34,166 nt of DNA. It comes from Nostoc sp. LPT. Lineage in GTDB: Bacteria > Cyanobacteriota > Cyanobacteriia > Cyanobacteriales > Nostocaceae. The stretch spans positions 81,196 through 115,361 of the forward strand of contig NZ_JABXKF010000082.1 in assembly GCF_017115165.1 (NCBI RefSeq), written 5' to 3'. The translations under genes and the position numbers were made by a program. The notes under the pieces are model-generated. The model worked only from the letters and a program-made list of their open reading frames with translations, was not told where the DNA came from and searched no databases. Below, piece after piece: positions 1-8,234 of the stretch. Position 1 is the stretch's first letter, and every line of letters starts with the position of its first letter.

Positions 1-91
1 CTTCCACACTATCTAAATCTCTTTCTAAGTTAATAGAACGAGAATAGCGGCGCTGGAGACTGAAATAATGGGATAGCTTTTTGTTAGTCAT
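1..91 (-). CDS. N-terminus of a probable ATP-binding defence protein (partial)
   Basis: The reading frame starts at the ATG complementary to 89-91 and runs off the left edge, so only about 30 residues are visible, beginning MTNKKLSHYFSLQRRYS. A strong AAGGAG ribosome site (complement of 95-100) lies just upstream and overlaps the stop codon of the DUF4007 gene, which argues for one transcript and tight coupling. From memory, this N-terminus resembles large ATP-binding proteins that follow DUF4007 genes in cyanobacterial defence clusters. No Walker motif is inside the window, so the ATPase call is inference from context and partial resemblance. Confidence 0.55.
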   Translation of the reverse strand, partial: MTNKKLSHYFSLQRRYSRSINLERDLDSVE

Positions 92-99
92 AATCTCCT

Positions 100-1073
100 T
101 TATTCTTCTTTAAACTTATAATATTTATCTAGAATTTCTTCTGCTAATATCTCTGGCTTGTCAAGGAAAGATAACTGAATTAATCCGGCGGTGTCGGAAA
201 GAACTATCGTATCAAATTCTTTAGCAACTGTCTCAATAGCTGCACATAAAATACTTTCCGTCAGTTTAAAGACCATCCCTGGACTACCTTCATCATAAAG
301 TAACCGACGAATAGTAATTGTTTCGCTATCCTGACTTACCCAACTAGCATATTCTAAACAAGTAGCAACTATAATTGGTGCAGGTAAATTCGCTTTCGCA
401 CCCATTTTAAACTGATAATTTTTACCAAAATGACGAATTAAACCAAGTTCATTGAAAGGACAATCAATAGAATCTTCAATTGGGGTATTGTCTCTACTAA
501 AATCTTGTGCAGCATACATTCTTAAAATACAATTTACATCTTTGATAAAAGAAGATTCAGCAATAGTTTTGTTGAAGTTCTTTATATAATCTTTCAGTCC
601 CGCCAAAATATCTTCTTTTGTAAAATCCAAATCTCGAAAAACATTAAAGATATAATACCAAGCAGCCGCTTCGCATGTGGGTTTTAACAAATTCCAATGT
701 AATAACCATAATGATGCCGGATCTTCTAAATAAGTATCCCATCCATTATTTCCTAAAAGTTTTTCCCGAATCTTGTTGGTAAATTATTTTTATCAATAAT
801 TTTAAATGCACTAGACCAATAACGAATAGCACGTACCATGTTTTTTCCAACACCTAAACGTACAGGAGCATCATCTTGTGAGAATATATCTGGATTTTTT
901 TTGGCTGCATCAAATCCTTTTTTCAACCAACCAAAACGAGGGTGGAAAGTTTCATGGTTGGCAAATATTGGATTTACTGTATTTTCAAAATTTATAAATT
1001 TAAGACTAGTTTGGATCATGCTAGTAAGAATATAATAACAACCGTTTTGTTTATTATGGCTTAAATGAGACAC
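100..1073 (-). pseudogene. DUF4007-family gene, broken by a single-base frameshift
   Basis: Two minus-strand frames together make one DUF4007-type protein of about 324 residues. The N-terminal part (1073 down to about 776) carries the family's typical HETFHPRFGWLKKG and a conserved VRAIRYW segment. The C-terminal part continues in another frame as IREKLLGNNGW... LLHWNLLKPTC and runs to the stop at 100-102. Adding one A in the A-rich stretch at about 773-776 would rejoin the frames as ..LPTKIREKLLG... DUF4007 proteins are of unknown biochemistry but occur with phosphorothioation and BREX-like genes. The downstream ATPase gene overlaps its stop region. This is a second DUF4007 gene in the window (the other is at 26975-27799). 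It could be a true pseudogene or a sequencing error in a homopolymer-like run. Confidence 0.8.
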
Positions 1074-1557
1074 AATTTAGTGAATTAAGAACATTTCAAA
1101 CTCAATAAAAATTTTACCTTGTTTCATACATTTAGAATCGTAAACCTAATCTTTTAAAATATTAAGTGTAGCTTATTCTCTTTGATGCAGAACTTCTGTT
1201 TTTATCAACTTTACAAATTAAATGTCACTTTCTTGTTGGTACAAGTGTTTATACTACTAAGAAAGCTCACAATACTTAATAATATAAAAGCTCACAAAAT
1301 GCTGTGATGTTAGTACAGGCTTCATCTACATAAAAGATTTACTATTTTAATCTGTTTCAGTGTATATGTATAAAAATTATGCCAATCTAACATAAAAGGT
1401 TTAAGTTGTGTCATTTTAAGTTGAAGATATTCTGGAGGATACCCATTCAATTTGTCTTTTCCTTCCAGAAGTTTTAAGACACGATCTACTCCAGTAGATT
1501 CTCAATTGGCTGAATTACTATATACAATCGACAACTTGAATTTTTATGTATACTTAA
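1074..1557. other. AT-rich spacer with no gene seen
   Basis: This 484-base AT-rich stretch lies between the DUF4007 gene start and the 3' end of tRNA-Thr. I see no open frame with a plausible start and protein-like composition on either strand, and no clear repeat or hairpin. It presumably holds the promoter of the minus-strand DUF4007/ATPase operon. Confidence 0.5.
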
Positions 1558-1629
1558 AGCCAGCAGCGGGATTTGAACTCGCGACCTTCCGATTACAAGT
1601 CGGATGCACTACCACTGTGCTATGCTGGC
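1558..1629 (-). tRNA. trnT-UGU: tRNA-Thr (anticodon UGU)
   Basis: A complete cloverleaf can be read on the minus strand. The acceptor stem is GCCAGCA/TGCTGGC, the D stem GCAC/GTGC has a seven-base loop, and the anticodon stem TCCGA/TCGGA encloses CTTGTAA, giving anticodon TGT (threonine, decoding ACA). The T loop is TTCAAAT and the discriminator is T. The T stem GCGAG/CCCGC has one A-C mismatch. No CCA is encoded. The 3' end faces the defence-like genes at 1-1073. Confidence 0.95.
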
Positions 1630-1994
1630 AAGTTTGACGATGGCTTTTAATTAGTAACCACAATTTATTATTGTACCATAATCCATTTATTTGTCTAGCT
1701 GTAAATTCTAAAAAATATCTACCTCTCCAGAAATAAGGCTAAAAGACCAGGAATTTTAGCAATATCGCTGCTTGTGTACGCCTAGATAGTTTTTCTGGCG
1801 TTGCCATTGTGATGAACCAGAAAAAATCAGTGATTCCAATTGCTGATAAAGTTGATAAATTAATCTTCATAGCAAAAGCTAACTCAAATCCTGGGCTGAA
1901 CGCAAAAATATTTGGTCAGTTCTAAAACTATATTTTCCTGGCACGGTTGAATAATGGAACAGAAATATATAATTATTTTTTACAGATTACAAGC
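1630..1994. other. Spacer between tRNA-Thr and argF
   Basis: This 365-base stretch holds the promoter region of argF and possibly of the tRNA. A 9-bp inverted repeat, TTTTTCTGG (1790-1798) and CCAGAAAAA (1817-1825), could form a weak hairpin with an 18-base loop; it has no terminator-like T tract. A 37-codon frame at 1812-1925 has no convincing ribosome site and is not called. Nothing else is recognised. Confidence 0.4.
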
Positions 1995-2915
1995 ATGGCA
2001 GCATTGCTCGGACGAGATTTATTAAGTCTAGCGGACATCACTTCTACGGAACTTCAAGAACTCCTGCAATTGGCAACTCAACTTAAATCACAACAGTTGA
2101 AGTTGCAGTGTAATAAAGTTTTGGGGTTGTTGTTCTCCAAAGCTTCGACTCGTACACGGGTAAGTTTTACTGTGGCGATGTACCAACTTGGTGGACAGGT
2201 AATCGATCTCAACCCTAATGTCACTCAAGTTAGTCGCGGGGAACCTTTGCAGGATACAGCGCGGGTGTTAGATCGATATCTGGATATTTTGGCAATTCGC
2301 ACTTTTGCCCAGCAGGATTTGGAAACTTTTGCTCACTATGCCAAGATTCCGGTAATTAATGCGCTTACCGATGCGGAACACCCTTGTCAAGTATTAGCTG
2401 ATTTATTGACGATTCAAGAAAGTTTTAACACTCTTGCTGGGTTAACTTTAACCTACGTGGGTGATGGGAATAATGTCGCTAATTCTCTGATGTTGGGCTG
2501 TGCTTTGGTGGGGATAAATGTTAGAATTGCTACTCCTGGTGGATATGAGCCAGATTCTAGGATTGTAGAGCAAGCAAGAGCGATCGCTAATAACAAAACT
2601 GAAGTCCTTCTGACTCACGACCCAGAATTAGCTGCTAAGGGAGCTGCTGTACTTTACACTGATGTTTGGGCGAGTATGGGGCAAGAGGCAGAAGCAGACA
2701 ACCGGATGCCAATTTTCCAGCCTTATCAAATTTCAGAGCAGCTATTAAGTCTTGCCGATCCAGAGGCAATTGTTTTACACTGCTTACCAGCCCATCGCGG
2801 TGAAGAAATTACCGAGGCAGTTATTGAAGGTTCCCAATCACGAGTTTGGGAACAGGCAGAAAATCGTCTCCACGCGCAAAAGGCCTTACTTGTAAGTCTT
2901 TTAGGGGCAGAGTAA
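1995..2915 (+). CDS. argF: Ornithine carbamoyltransferase
   Basis: This enzyme joins carbamoyl phosphate and ornithine to make citrulline in cytosolic arginine biosynthesis. The 306-residue product has the carbamoyl-phosphate binding STRTR (residues 51-55), HPCQ (129-132) and the HCLPAHRGEE block (262-271) that binds ornithine, all intact and at the usual spacing; the length matches the family. I chose the ATG at 1995, giving MAALLGRDLL, over an upstream in-frame ATG at 1947, because the extra 16 residues do not resemble family N-termini. It stands alone on the plus strand ahead of lexA and appears to be a housekeeping gene unrelated to the neighbouring defence island. Confidence 0.97.
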   Translation: MAALLGRDLLSLADITSTELQELLQLATQLKSQQLKLQCNKVLGLLFSKASTRTRVSFTVAMYQLGGQVIDLNPNVTQVSRGEPLQDTARVLDRYLDILAIRTFAQQDLETFAHYAKIPVINALTDAEHPCQVLADLLTIQESFNTLAGLTLTYVGDGNNVANSLMLGCALVGINVRIATPGGYEPDSRIVEQARAIANNKTEVLLTHDPELAAKGAAVLYTDVWASMGQEAEADNRMPIFQPYQISEQLLSLADPEAIVLHCLPAHRGEEITEAVIEGSQSRVWEQAENRLHAQKALLVSLLGAE

Positions 2916-2955
2916 GAAAATAGGGCACAGGAGATAGGGTATCTTTTCTTCCTTA

Positions 2956-2986
2956 TAACCTGTAAGCTCTAACCTGTAACCTGTAA
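2956..2986. repeat. Short tandem heptamer repeat (TAACCTG type)
   Basis: Four in-phase seven-base units, TAACCTG, TAAGCTC, TAACCTG and TAACCTG, lie between argF and lexA. Heptameric short tandemly repeated sequences are typical of heterocyst-forming cyanobacteria. No function is shown. Confidence 0.75.
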
Positions 2987-3079
2987 TATTCTTATTTGTC
3001 AAAAGGCAAAAGAGAAGAAAATAATTTTGCTTTTGCCTTTGATATTTTTACTTTTCTCTTGTTATGGGGAGTCTTTTGT

Positions 3080-3093
3080 AGTACTAATGTTCT
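3080..3093 (+). promoter_or_regulatory. LexA box upstream of lexA
   Basis: AGTACTAATGTTCT fits every position of the LexA-box consensus I recall for Anabaena, RGTACNNNDGTWCB. It lies 31 bases before the lexA ATG at 3125, as expected for autorepression. Its presence also argues that the in-frame TTG at 2996 is not the start. Confidence 0.8.
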
Positions 3094-3124
3094 AGAGACA
3101 TTTATAATTACTTCCTGCAAATTT

Positions 3125-3730
3125 ATGGAACGTCTAACGGAAGCTCAACAAGAACTTTACGAATGGTTGGCAGAATACATCCGATCGCACCAGCATTCGC
3201 CTTCAATTCGGCAAATGATGCAAGCGATGAACTTGAAGTCACCAGCACCAATTCAAAGCCGTTTAGAACATTTACGCACTAAAGGATATATAGAATGGAC
3301 TGAAGGACAAGCGCGAACGATTCGGATTTTGCGTCCTGTGAAGCAAGGTGTACCAATTTTGGGCACGATCGCTGCTGGTGGTTTAATAGAACCGTTTACT
3401 GATGCTGTAGATCATTTAGACTTTTCTAATTTCGATTTACCTCCTCAAACTTACGCTTTGCGGGTAGCTGGCGATAGCATGATTGAAGATTTAATTACTG
3501 ATGGTGATGTGGTATTTCTGCGTCCAGTAGCAGAACCAAATCATTTAAAAAATGGCACCATCGTCGCCGCTAGAGTAGATGGATTCGGTACCACATTAAA
3601 ACGTTTTTATCGCCAAGGCGATCGCGTTACCCTTAAACCAGCAAATCCTAAGTACAATCCCATAGAAGTCATGGCTCAACAAGTACAGGTGCAGGGTTCT
3701 CTCATTGGTGTATGGCGTGGTTACAACTGA
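3125..3730 (+). CDS. lexA: LexA repressor
   Basis: The 201-residue protein has an N-terminal winged-helix DNA-binding domain (residues 1-70) with TEAQQELYEWL and SIRQMMQAM. A C-terminal S24 autopeptidase domain follows. The scissile Ala84-Gly85 bond (TIAAGGLIEP), the nucleophile Ser118 (GDSMIEDL) and the general base Lys159 (TTLKRFYR) are all present. Self-cleavage should therefore be possible, unlike some cyanobacterial LexA proteins, such as that of Synechocystis, reported to lack these residues. The start at 3125 gives the normal family N-terminus. The earlier in-frame TTG at 2996 would add 43 hydrophobic residues and run across the LexA box. The gene is expected to repress itself and a set of target genes through the box at 3080-3093. 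Confidence 0.95.
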   Translation: MERLTEAQQELYEWLAEYIRSHQHSPSIRQMMQAMNLKSPAPIQSRLEHLRTKGYIEWTEGQARTIRILRPVKQGVPILGTIAAGGLIEPFTDAVDHLDFSNFDLPPQTYALRVAGDSMIEDLITDGDVVFLRPVAEPNHLKNGTIVAARVDGFGTTLKRFYRQGDRVTLKPANPKYNPIEVMAQQVQVQGSLIGVWRGYN

Positions 3731-3735
3731 GTAAT

Positions 3736-3785
3736 GGGGAGTGGGGAGTAGAAAATGGGAAAGATAAGTACCAATGACTAATGAC
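3736..3785. repeat. Heptamer repeats after lexA
   Basis: Two GGGGAGT units (3736-3749) and, a little further on, CAATGAC and TAATGAC (3772-3785) form short tandem heptamers between lexA and the helicase gene. Both types are common in Nostocales spacers. Confidence 0.65.
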
Positions 3786-3794
3786 TAAATAAAT

Positions 3795-5276
3795 ATGTAC
3801 TTGACGAAAAATCCAGTGCAGCAACTGCCCACTTTCCGGTTGAAATTACCGTTTGTAAGGGAAAGTAAGGGCAGTTATTACACTCCGCAACCATTACCAG
3901 GATGCCCAAGAATGCCTGTGTCTCTGCAATTGCGGCAATATCAGCGAGAAGCGATCGCTAGCTGGTTTACCAACAATGGCAGAGGGACGCTGAAAATGGC
4001 TACTGGTAGTGGTAAAACGATTACCGCACTAGCGATGGCTTGTGAACTCTACCAACAGATTAATTTACAAGTTCTGTTGGTAGTGTGTCCTTATCGTCAT
4101 CTTGTTACCCAATGGGCGCGAGAATGTGAAAAATTTAATTTGCAACCCATTTTAGCTTTTGAGAATTTACGCACTTGGCAAAGTCAACTTTCTACCCAAA
4201 TTTATAATCTGCGTTCTGGTTCTCAACGGTTTGTCACGGTAATTACTACCAACTCCACTTTAATTGGAGATGGTTTTCAGTCTCAACTCAAATATTTTCC
4301 TGCCAAAACTTTAATTATTGGTGATGAGGCACATAATTTAGGCGCACCCAAGTTAGAAGAAAGTTTGCCGCGCAGTGTTGGGTTGAGACTGGCTTTATCT
4401 GCCACACCGGAGAGGTATTTTGATGATTTTGGTACGCAATCTCTATTTGATTATTTCGGCCCAGTTCTCCAGCCAGAGTTTACTTTGAGGGATGCGATCG
4501 CTCAAGGTGCTTTGGTACATTATCTATATTATCCAGTGTTAGTGGAATTAACCGAGGCAGAAAGTATTGCTTATTTAAAGCTAACTAAAAGAATTGGGCG
4601 ATCGCTACTATATAGAGATCGAGAAAATGGACAAGTGGGAAACTTTGAAGACAATGAAGATTTAAAGCCGTTATTGATGCAAAGAGCAAGATTAATTGGT
4701 GCAGCAGAAAATAAATTAACCGCTTTGCGGGATTTAATGAGTACTCGCCGCGAAACTACTCACACTCTTTTTTATTGCAGTGATGGTTCCCAAGATGCGG
4801 GACAACGTTCATCGTTACGCCAACTCAAAGCTGTTGCTAAAATTCTCGGAGTGGATTTGGGGTACAAGGTAAGTACCTATACAGCCCAAACAACTTTACA
4901 AGAAAGAGAAATATTGCGCCATCAATTTGAAAGTGGAGAGTTGCAAGGTTTAGTCGCAATTCGTTGTTTAGATGAAGGTGTAGATATTCCAGCAATTCAA
5001 ACTGCGGTGATTTTATCAAGTTCTGGTAATCCCCGCCAATTTATTCAGCGACGGGGGCGAGTTTTACGTCCTCATTCGGCTAAGGAACGCGCAACAATAT
5101 TTGACATGATTGTTTTACCACCAGATTTAGATAGAGAAACTATAGAAGTTGAGCGCAATCTGTTGAAAAAGGAATTGCGTCGTTTTGTGGAGTTTGCTGA
5201 TTTAGCTGATAATGCAGGTGTTGCAAGAATGAAGTTACTTGATTTACAAAAGCGATATGGTTTATTAGATATTTGA
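3795..5276 (+). CDS. Dnd-associated DEAD/DEAH-box helicase (putative phosphorothioation-dependent restriction protein)
   Basis: This 493-residue superfamily 2 helicase has ATGSGKT (residues 69-75), DEAH (177-180), SAT (202-204) and a C-terminal QRRGRVLRP motif VI, so both RecA-like domains are present. The Q-motif-like LRQYQREAI (about 46-54) precedes Walker A. From memory, the sequence matches the NCBI family called DNA phosphorothioation system restriction enzyme (dnd_restrict_1), found next to dnd genes in cyanobacteria. No nuclease domain is visible, so it may translocate on or unwind DNA for a partner nuclease. It is the first gene of the island and reads the same way as the small gene and ATPase that follow after a 327-base gap. 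The ATG at 3795 sits just after heptamer repeats. Helicase family: high confidence; Dnd role: moderate. Confidence 0.8.
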   Translation: MYLTKNPVQQLPTFRLKLPFVRESKGSYYTPQPLPGCPRMPVSLQLRQYQREAIASWFTNNGRGTLKMATGSGKTITALAMACELYQQINLQVLLVVCPYRHLVTQWARECEKFNLQPILAFENLRTWQSQLSTQIYNLRSGSQRFVTVITTNSTLIGDGFQSQLKYFPAKTLIIGDEAHNLGAPKLEESLPRSVGLRLALSATPERYFDDFGTQSLFDYFGPVLQPEFTLRDAIAQGALVHYLYYPVLVELTEAESIAYLKLTKRIGRSLLYRDRENGQVGNFEDNEDLKPLLMQRARLIGAAENKLTALRDLMSTRRETTHTLFYCSDGSQDAGQRSSLRQLKAVAKILGVDLGYKVSTYTAQTTLQEREILRHQFESGELQGLVAIRCLDEGVDIPAIQTAVILSSSGNPRQFIQRRGRVLRPHSAKERATIFDMIVLPPDLDRETIEVERNLLKKELRRFVEFADLADNAGVARMKLLDLQKRYGLLDI

Positions 5277-5603
5277 TGATGGACTATATAGTTGTATTAT
5301 TTTGTAAAATTTTTCGAGTTTTGAAAAAAGAGGCATTAAGTATGAAATAATAAAATTATGAGTTTGATCATAATGGGATGTAAGCGGCTTTAAAAATTTT
5401 ACTTACATCCCATTGTAATCTAGATCATTAATATTAAGAACAACAGAAGATGATTCAATAATAAAGTCTTTTTTCAAAGAAAATTATAAATTTGAAAAAA
5501 TAGTTTTTGCAAAATTAAAGATAACGCTAACAGTGGCTTTACGGAGGTAAATGCACTACTAGAGAAAGTTAAAATATAGAAAAACTATATTTCCAAACCG
5601 AAG
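5277..5603. other. AT-rich spacer holding a long inverted repeat
   Basis: This 327-base stretch separates the helicase gene from the 57-codon gene. It contains the perfect inverted repeat at 5372-5414 (listed separately) and otherwise no gene that I can support. The promoter of the 57-codon gene and the DndD-like ATPase is expected at its right end. Confidence 0.5.
5372..5414. repeat. 13-bp perfect inverted repeat / hairpin
   Basis: AATGGGATGTAAG (5372-5384) is matched exactly by CTTACATCCCATT (5402-5414) around a 17-base AT-rich loop. It sits about 95 bases after the helicase stop. There is no T tract after it, so a plain intrinsic terminator is unlikely. An operator, a bidirectional attenuator or a small mobile-hairpin remnant are alternatives. 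Confidence 0.6.
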
Positions 5604-5777
5604 ATGTCACAAGATGCGAATATCGATGATGTGCAGGAGCCAATAACTAGCGCTCCGCCGGAAGTACGGCAAATTATTGAGCGGGTATGGAAGCTAGAAA
5701 AAAGCAGACTAGATAAGAAGATTAACAGCCATATAAATGATAATATTTTGGACATTATTAAGGAAGAGGTGCGATGA
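5604..5777 (+). CDS. 57-aa protein translationally coupled to a DndD-like ATPase
   Basis: This short gene starts at ATG 5604 (MSQDANIDDV) and ends at TGA 5775-5777. Its last codons overlap the ATG of the ATPase gene at 5774 in an ATGA arrangement, which strongly suggests coupled translation. The product is charged: an acidic N-terminus, then a probable amphipathic helix from about residue 19 to the end (EVRQIIERVWKLEK...). No domain is recognised and no function is proposed beyond acting with the ATPase, perhaps as a binding partner or stabiliser. The next upstream gene is more than 300 bases away, so this is probably the first gene of the operon. Confidence 0.7.
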   Translation: MSQDANIDDVQEPITSAPPEVRQIIERVWKLEKSRLDKKINSHINDNILDIIKEEVR

Positions 5778-7846
5778 AGCTGACTTCAATCAAGCTATGC
5801 AACTTTCGCTCCTTTTATGGTACTACACCAGAGATGCTTCTAGCTGGTGGAGATGTTCACAACACGACGATTATTCATGGCAATAATGGCTCTGGAAAAA
5901 CTAGTTTACTAAATGCCTTTACATGGGTATTATATGATAAATTTAGTGCAGCATTTACATCGATAGAACAGTTAGTAAATAAGCGTGCGATCGCAGAGGC
6001 TCAAAAAGGTCAAGCTGTAGAATGTTGGGTAGAAATTGGCTGGGAACATGAAGGTAAACGCTATCGAGTTAAACGTGCCTGTCGGGGTTATAAAAACGAA
6101 GGTGATTTTGATGCTGGTAAAACTCAATTAACCATGTGGGTTGGTGCGGATGATGGCAAATGGAATATACCAACTCAGCAACCAGACGATATAATTAACC
6201 AAATTTTACCCGCTACTTTACATCAATATTTTTTCTTTGACGGCGAACGAATTGAAGAAATAGTTCGTTCTGATAAAAAAGCTGAAATTGCTGAAGCTAC
6301 AAAAATTTTCTTGGGTGTGGAGGTAATCAACCGTTCTATCAGACATTTGGGAGATGCTAAAAAAACTCTAGAAAATGATTTAAAAGCCATTGGTGATTCT
6401 GAAATTAAACAACTATTACGACAGCAAGAAAAGATAGAACGCGAACGCGAACGCATTACCAAACGGCAAACTGAAATTAAAGAAGAATTAGAGTATCAAC
6501 AAACTTTCAAAAAAGAAACAAGTAATCGTTTGCGAGAACTGAGTGCTGCTAAGGAGTTGCAAGAAAGATGGCAGGATTTAGAATCGCAGAAGACGGCGAA
6601 TCAAGAAGAATATAAAAAAACGAAGGAAGCACTAAAAAAAGTTATTTCCGCGCGGGGTTATACAGTTTTACTATCAGAAACCACAGCACAGTTCCGAGGG
6701 ATTATCAATGATTTGAAGCAGCGCGGCGAGTTAACATCAGGAATTTCACGAGAATTTGTGAATGATTTACTCAATTCTCAACGTTGTATTTGTGGTGCAG
6801 ATTTACACGAGGGTAATCATTCTCATACTTATGTGAGTACTTGGTTAAATAAAGCAGGTTCCTCGGCGGTGGAAGAAACTGCAATTCGGATGAGCGCACA
6901 AGTAGATGAAATTGATAAACAAGCCATAGGATTTTGGGAAGAAGTTGATAGAGAACAAACTAGGATTAATCAGTTAAGGCAAAGCATATCTCAAATTGAA
7001 GGCGATTTAGATAATATTCAAGAACGGTTGCGAAAAGATGCTAATGAAGAAATTAGCAGTTTGCAAAAACGCTTAGATCAAATTGAAAGTAAAATTGATG
7101 AATTGAATCGAGAACAGGGTGCAAATCAGCAGCAAATTGCTCAAATCAAAACTGAGATTGAAGGTTTAAACAAACAAATCGCCAAGCAAAAGCTAAATGA
7201 AGACAAGCAAACTTTAGCACAGCGAAGAATTAACGCAACTCAAGATGCAATTGAACGGTTAACGGAAGTTAGAAATCGTCAAGAGCAACAATTTCGCCTG
7301 CAATTAGAAAAGCGAGTACAAGAAATATTCATGGAGATTTCTGTGACTCCATACATTCCTAAAATTAGTGAAAAATATGAACTGACATTAGTAGAAAATA
7401 CTACAGGTATAGAAGCACCAGTTGCAGCATCCACGGGCGAGAATCAAATTCTCAGTTTATCCTTTATTGCCAGCATCATTGACAAAGTAAGGGAATGGAG
7501 TGAGAAGCGAAAAATGATGATGATTCCCGATAGTAGCACTTTCCCAATTGTCATGGATTCGCCGTTTGGTAGTTTAGATGAAAATTCGCGGCGACACATT
7601 GCAAAGACAATTCCCCAATTAGCGAATCAGTTGATAGTTTTAGTTACTAAGACTCAGTGGCGCGGTGAAGTTGAAGCAGAGATGACACAGAGAATTGGTA
7701 GAGAATATGTGCTTACGTATTATTCATCTAAGCCGGATTGCGAACAAGATTATATTGAGTTGGGTGGGGAAAAATATTCTTTGGTGAAACAAAGTCCGAA
7801 CGAGTTTGAGTATACGGAAATTATCGAAGTTGAACGGGATGGGTAA
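5774..7846 (+). CDS. DndD-like SMC/Rad50-type ATPase
   Basis: The 690-residue protein has the split ATPase of the SMC/Rad50 group. Walker A is GNNGSGKT (36-43); the DndD-like FFFDGERIEE segment is near 153-162; long coiled coils span about 200-290 and 400-515. The signature STGENQILSLSF is at 553-564 and Walker B FPIVMDSPFGSLDE at 590-603. Between the coils lies RCICG (Cys338, Cys340), which may be a reduced zinc-hook-like site (CxC rather than CxxC). It resembles DndD in the FFDGE region but is distinct from the canonical DndD at 16548-18536. It begins inside the stop of the 57-aa gene. Likely roles are DNA binding or remodelling linked to phosphorothioation or defence; annotation pipelines may simply say AAA family ATPase. 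Confidence 0.8.
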   Translation: MKLTSIKLCNFRSFYGTTPEMLLAGGDVHNTTIIHGNNGSGKTSLLNAFTWVLYDKFSAAFTSIEQLVNKRAIAEAQKGQAVECWVEIGWEHEGKRYRVKRACRGYKNEGDFDAGKTQLTMWVGADDGKWNIPTQQPDDIINQILPATLHQYFFFDGERIEEIVRSDKKAEIAEATKIFLGVEVINRSIRHLGDAKKTLENDLKAIGDSEIKQLLRQQEKIERERERITKRQTEIKEELEYQQTFKKETSNRLRELSAAKELQERWQDLESQKTANQEEYKKTKEALKKVISARGYTVLLSETTAQFRGIINDLKQRGELTSGISREFVNDLLNSQRCICGADLHEGNHSHTYVSTWLNKAGSSAVEETAIRMSAQVDEIDKQAIGFWEEVDREQTRINQLRQSISQIEGDLDNIQERLRKDANEEISSLQKRLDQIESKIDELNREQGANQQQIAQIKTEIEGLNKQIAKQKLNEDKQTLAQRRINATQDAIERLTEVRNRQEQQFRLQLEKRVQEIFMEISVTPYIPKISEKYELTLVENTTGIEAPVAASTGENQILSLSFIASIIDKVREWSEKRKMMMIPDSSTFPIVMDSPFGSLDENSRRHIAKTIPQLANQLIVLVTKTQWRGEVEAEMTQRIGREYVLTYYSSKPDCEQDYIELGGEKYSLVKQSPNEFEYTEIIEVERDG

Positions 7847-7860
7847 TTACAACGCGTCAA

Positions 7861-8223
7861 TTACCGTTTATCGTTTTACCTGATATGGTGAAAAATCCCC
7901 AAGGTACAGTTTACTCTGGGCCAGGCGATCGCACAATGAATGATGTGTTACGGGGAGTTCGGCAAGGGATTTTTCCCCAAAAGCTGGTGATAAAACCAAA
8001 AGAAACTCAAATCCTAGCGAATTTACCCATTCCCTTACAGGCTCCTGCTTCTAACAATCGCACTACGATGATGCGCTTGGCAAGTAGTAGCCCAGTTTAT
8101 CTCGCAAATTTAGTTAAAAAGCTGAAGATATTGGCGGGTGGGAAGCGACAAGTACAGGTGGACTTTTTGTATCTTCCAGATTCTACGCCGCCGCAGCATT
8201 TGACGGTGAGAACGGAGGGATGA
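7861..8223 (+). pseudogene. Fragment of a DUF3370-family gene
   Basis: The frame reads LPFIVLPDMVKNPQGTVY, followed by GPGDRTMNDVLRG, PQKLVIKPKETQ and a TTMMRLASSSPVYLA segment. From memory this matches the central part of cyanobacterial DUF3370 proteins. The match begins before the first ATG (7885), only 14 bases after the ATPase stop, and the frame has no upstream start, so the N-terminal half is missing. After the VYLANL segment the sequence no longer looks like the family and ends at 8221-8223. It is therefore a remnant truncated at both ends, cut where the ATPase gene begins, and is probably a scar of the island's insertion or of a deletion. A 112-residue product from 7885 is possible but unlikely to be functional. 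Confidence 0.65.
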
Positions 8224-8234
8224 TTTCGCGCATT

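Noticed and set aside
1452..1637. 61-codon plus-strand frame across the tRNA gene
   Set aside because: Its C-terminal third is the reverse of the tRNA-Thr gene and the start lacks support.
1790..1825. Terminator before argF
   Set aside because: The 9-bp inverted repeat has an 18-base loop and no T tract on either strand, so a terminator call is not supported.
1812..1925. 37-codon frame upstream of argF (MNQKKSVIPIADK...)
   Set aside because: It has no convincing ribosome site, no recognisable motif and is short enough to arise by chance in AT-rich spacer; comparison with relatives would be needed.
2996..3124. Upstream extension of lexA from a TTG start
   Set aside because: The extra 43 residues are hydrophobic, unlike any LexA N-terminus, and would cover the LexA box.
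5774..7846. Calling this ATPase the canonical dndD
   Set aside because: The 662-residue gene at 16548-18536 fits DndD better; this one has a CxC mid-region motif and a separate small partner gene.
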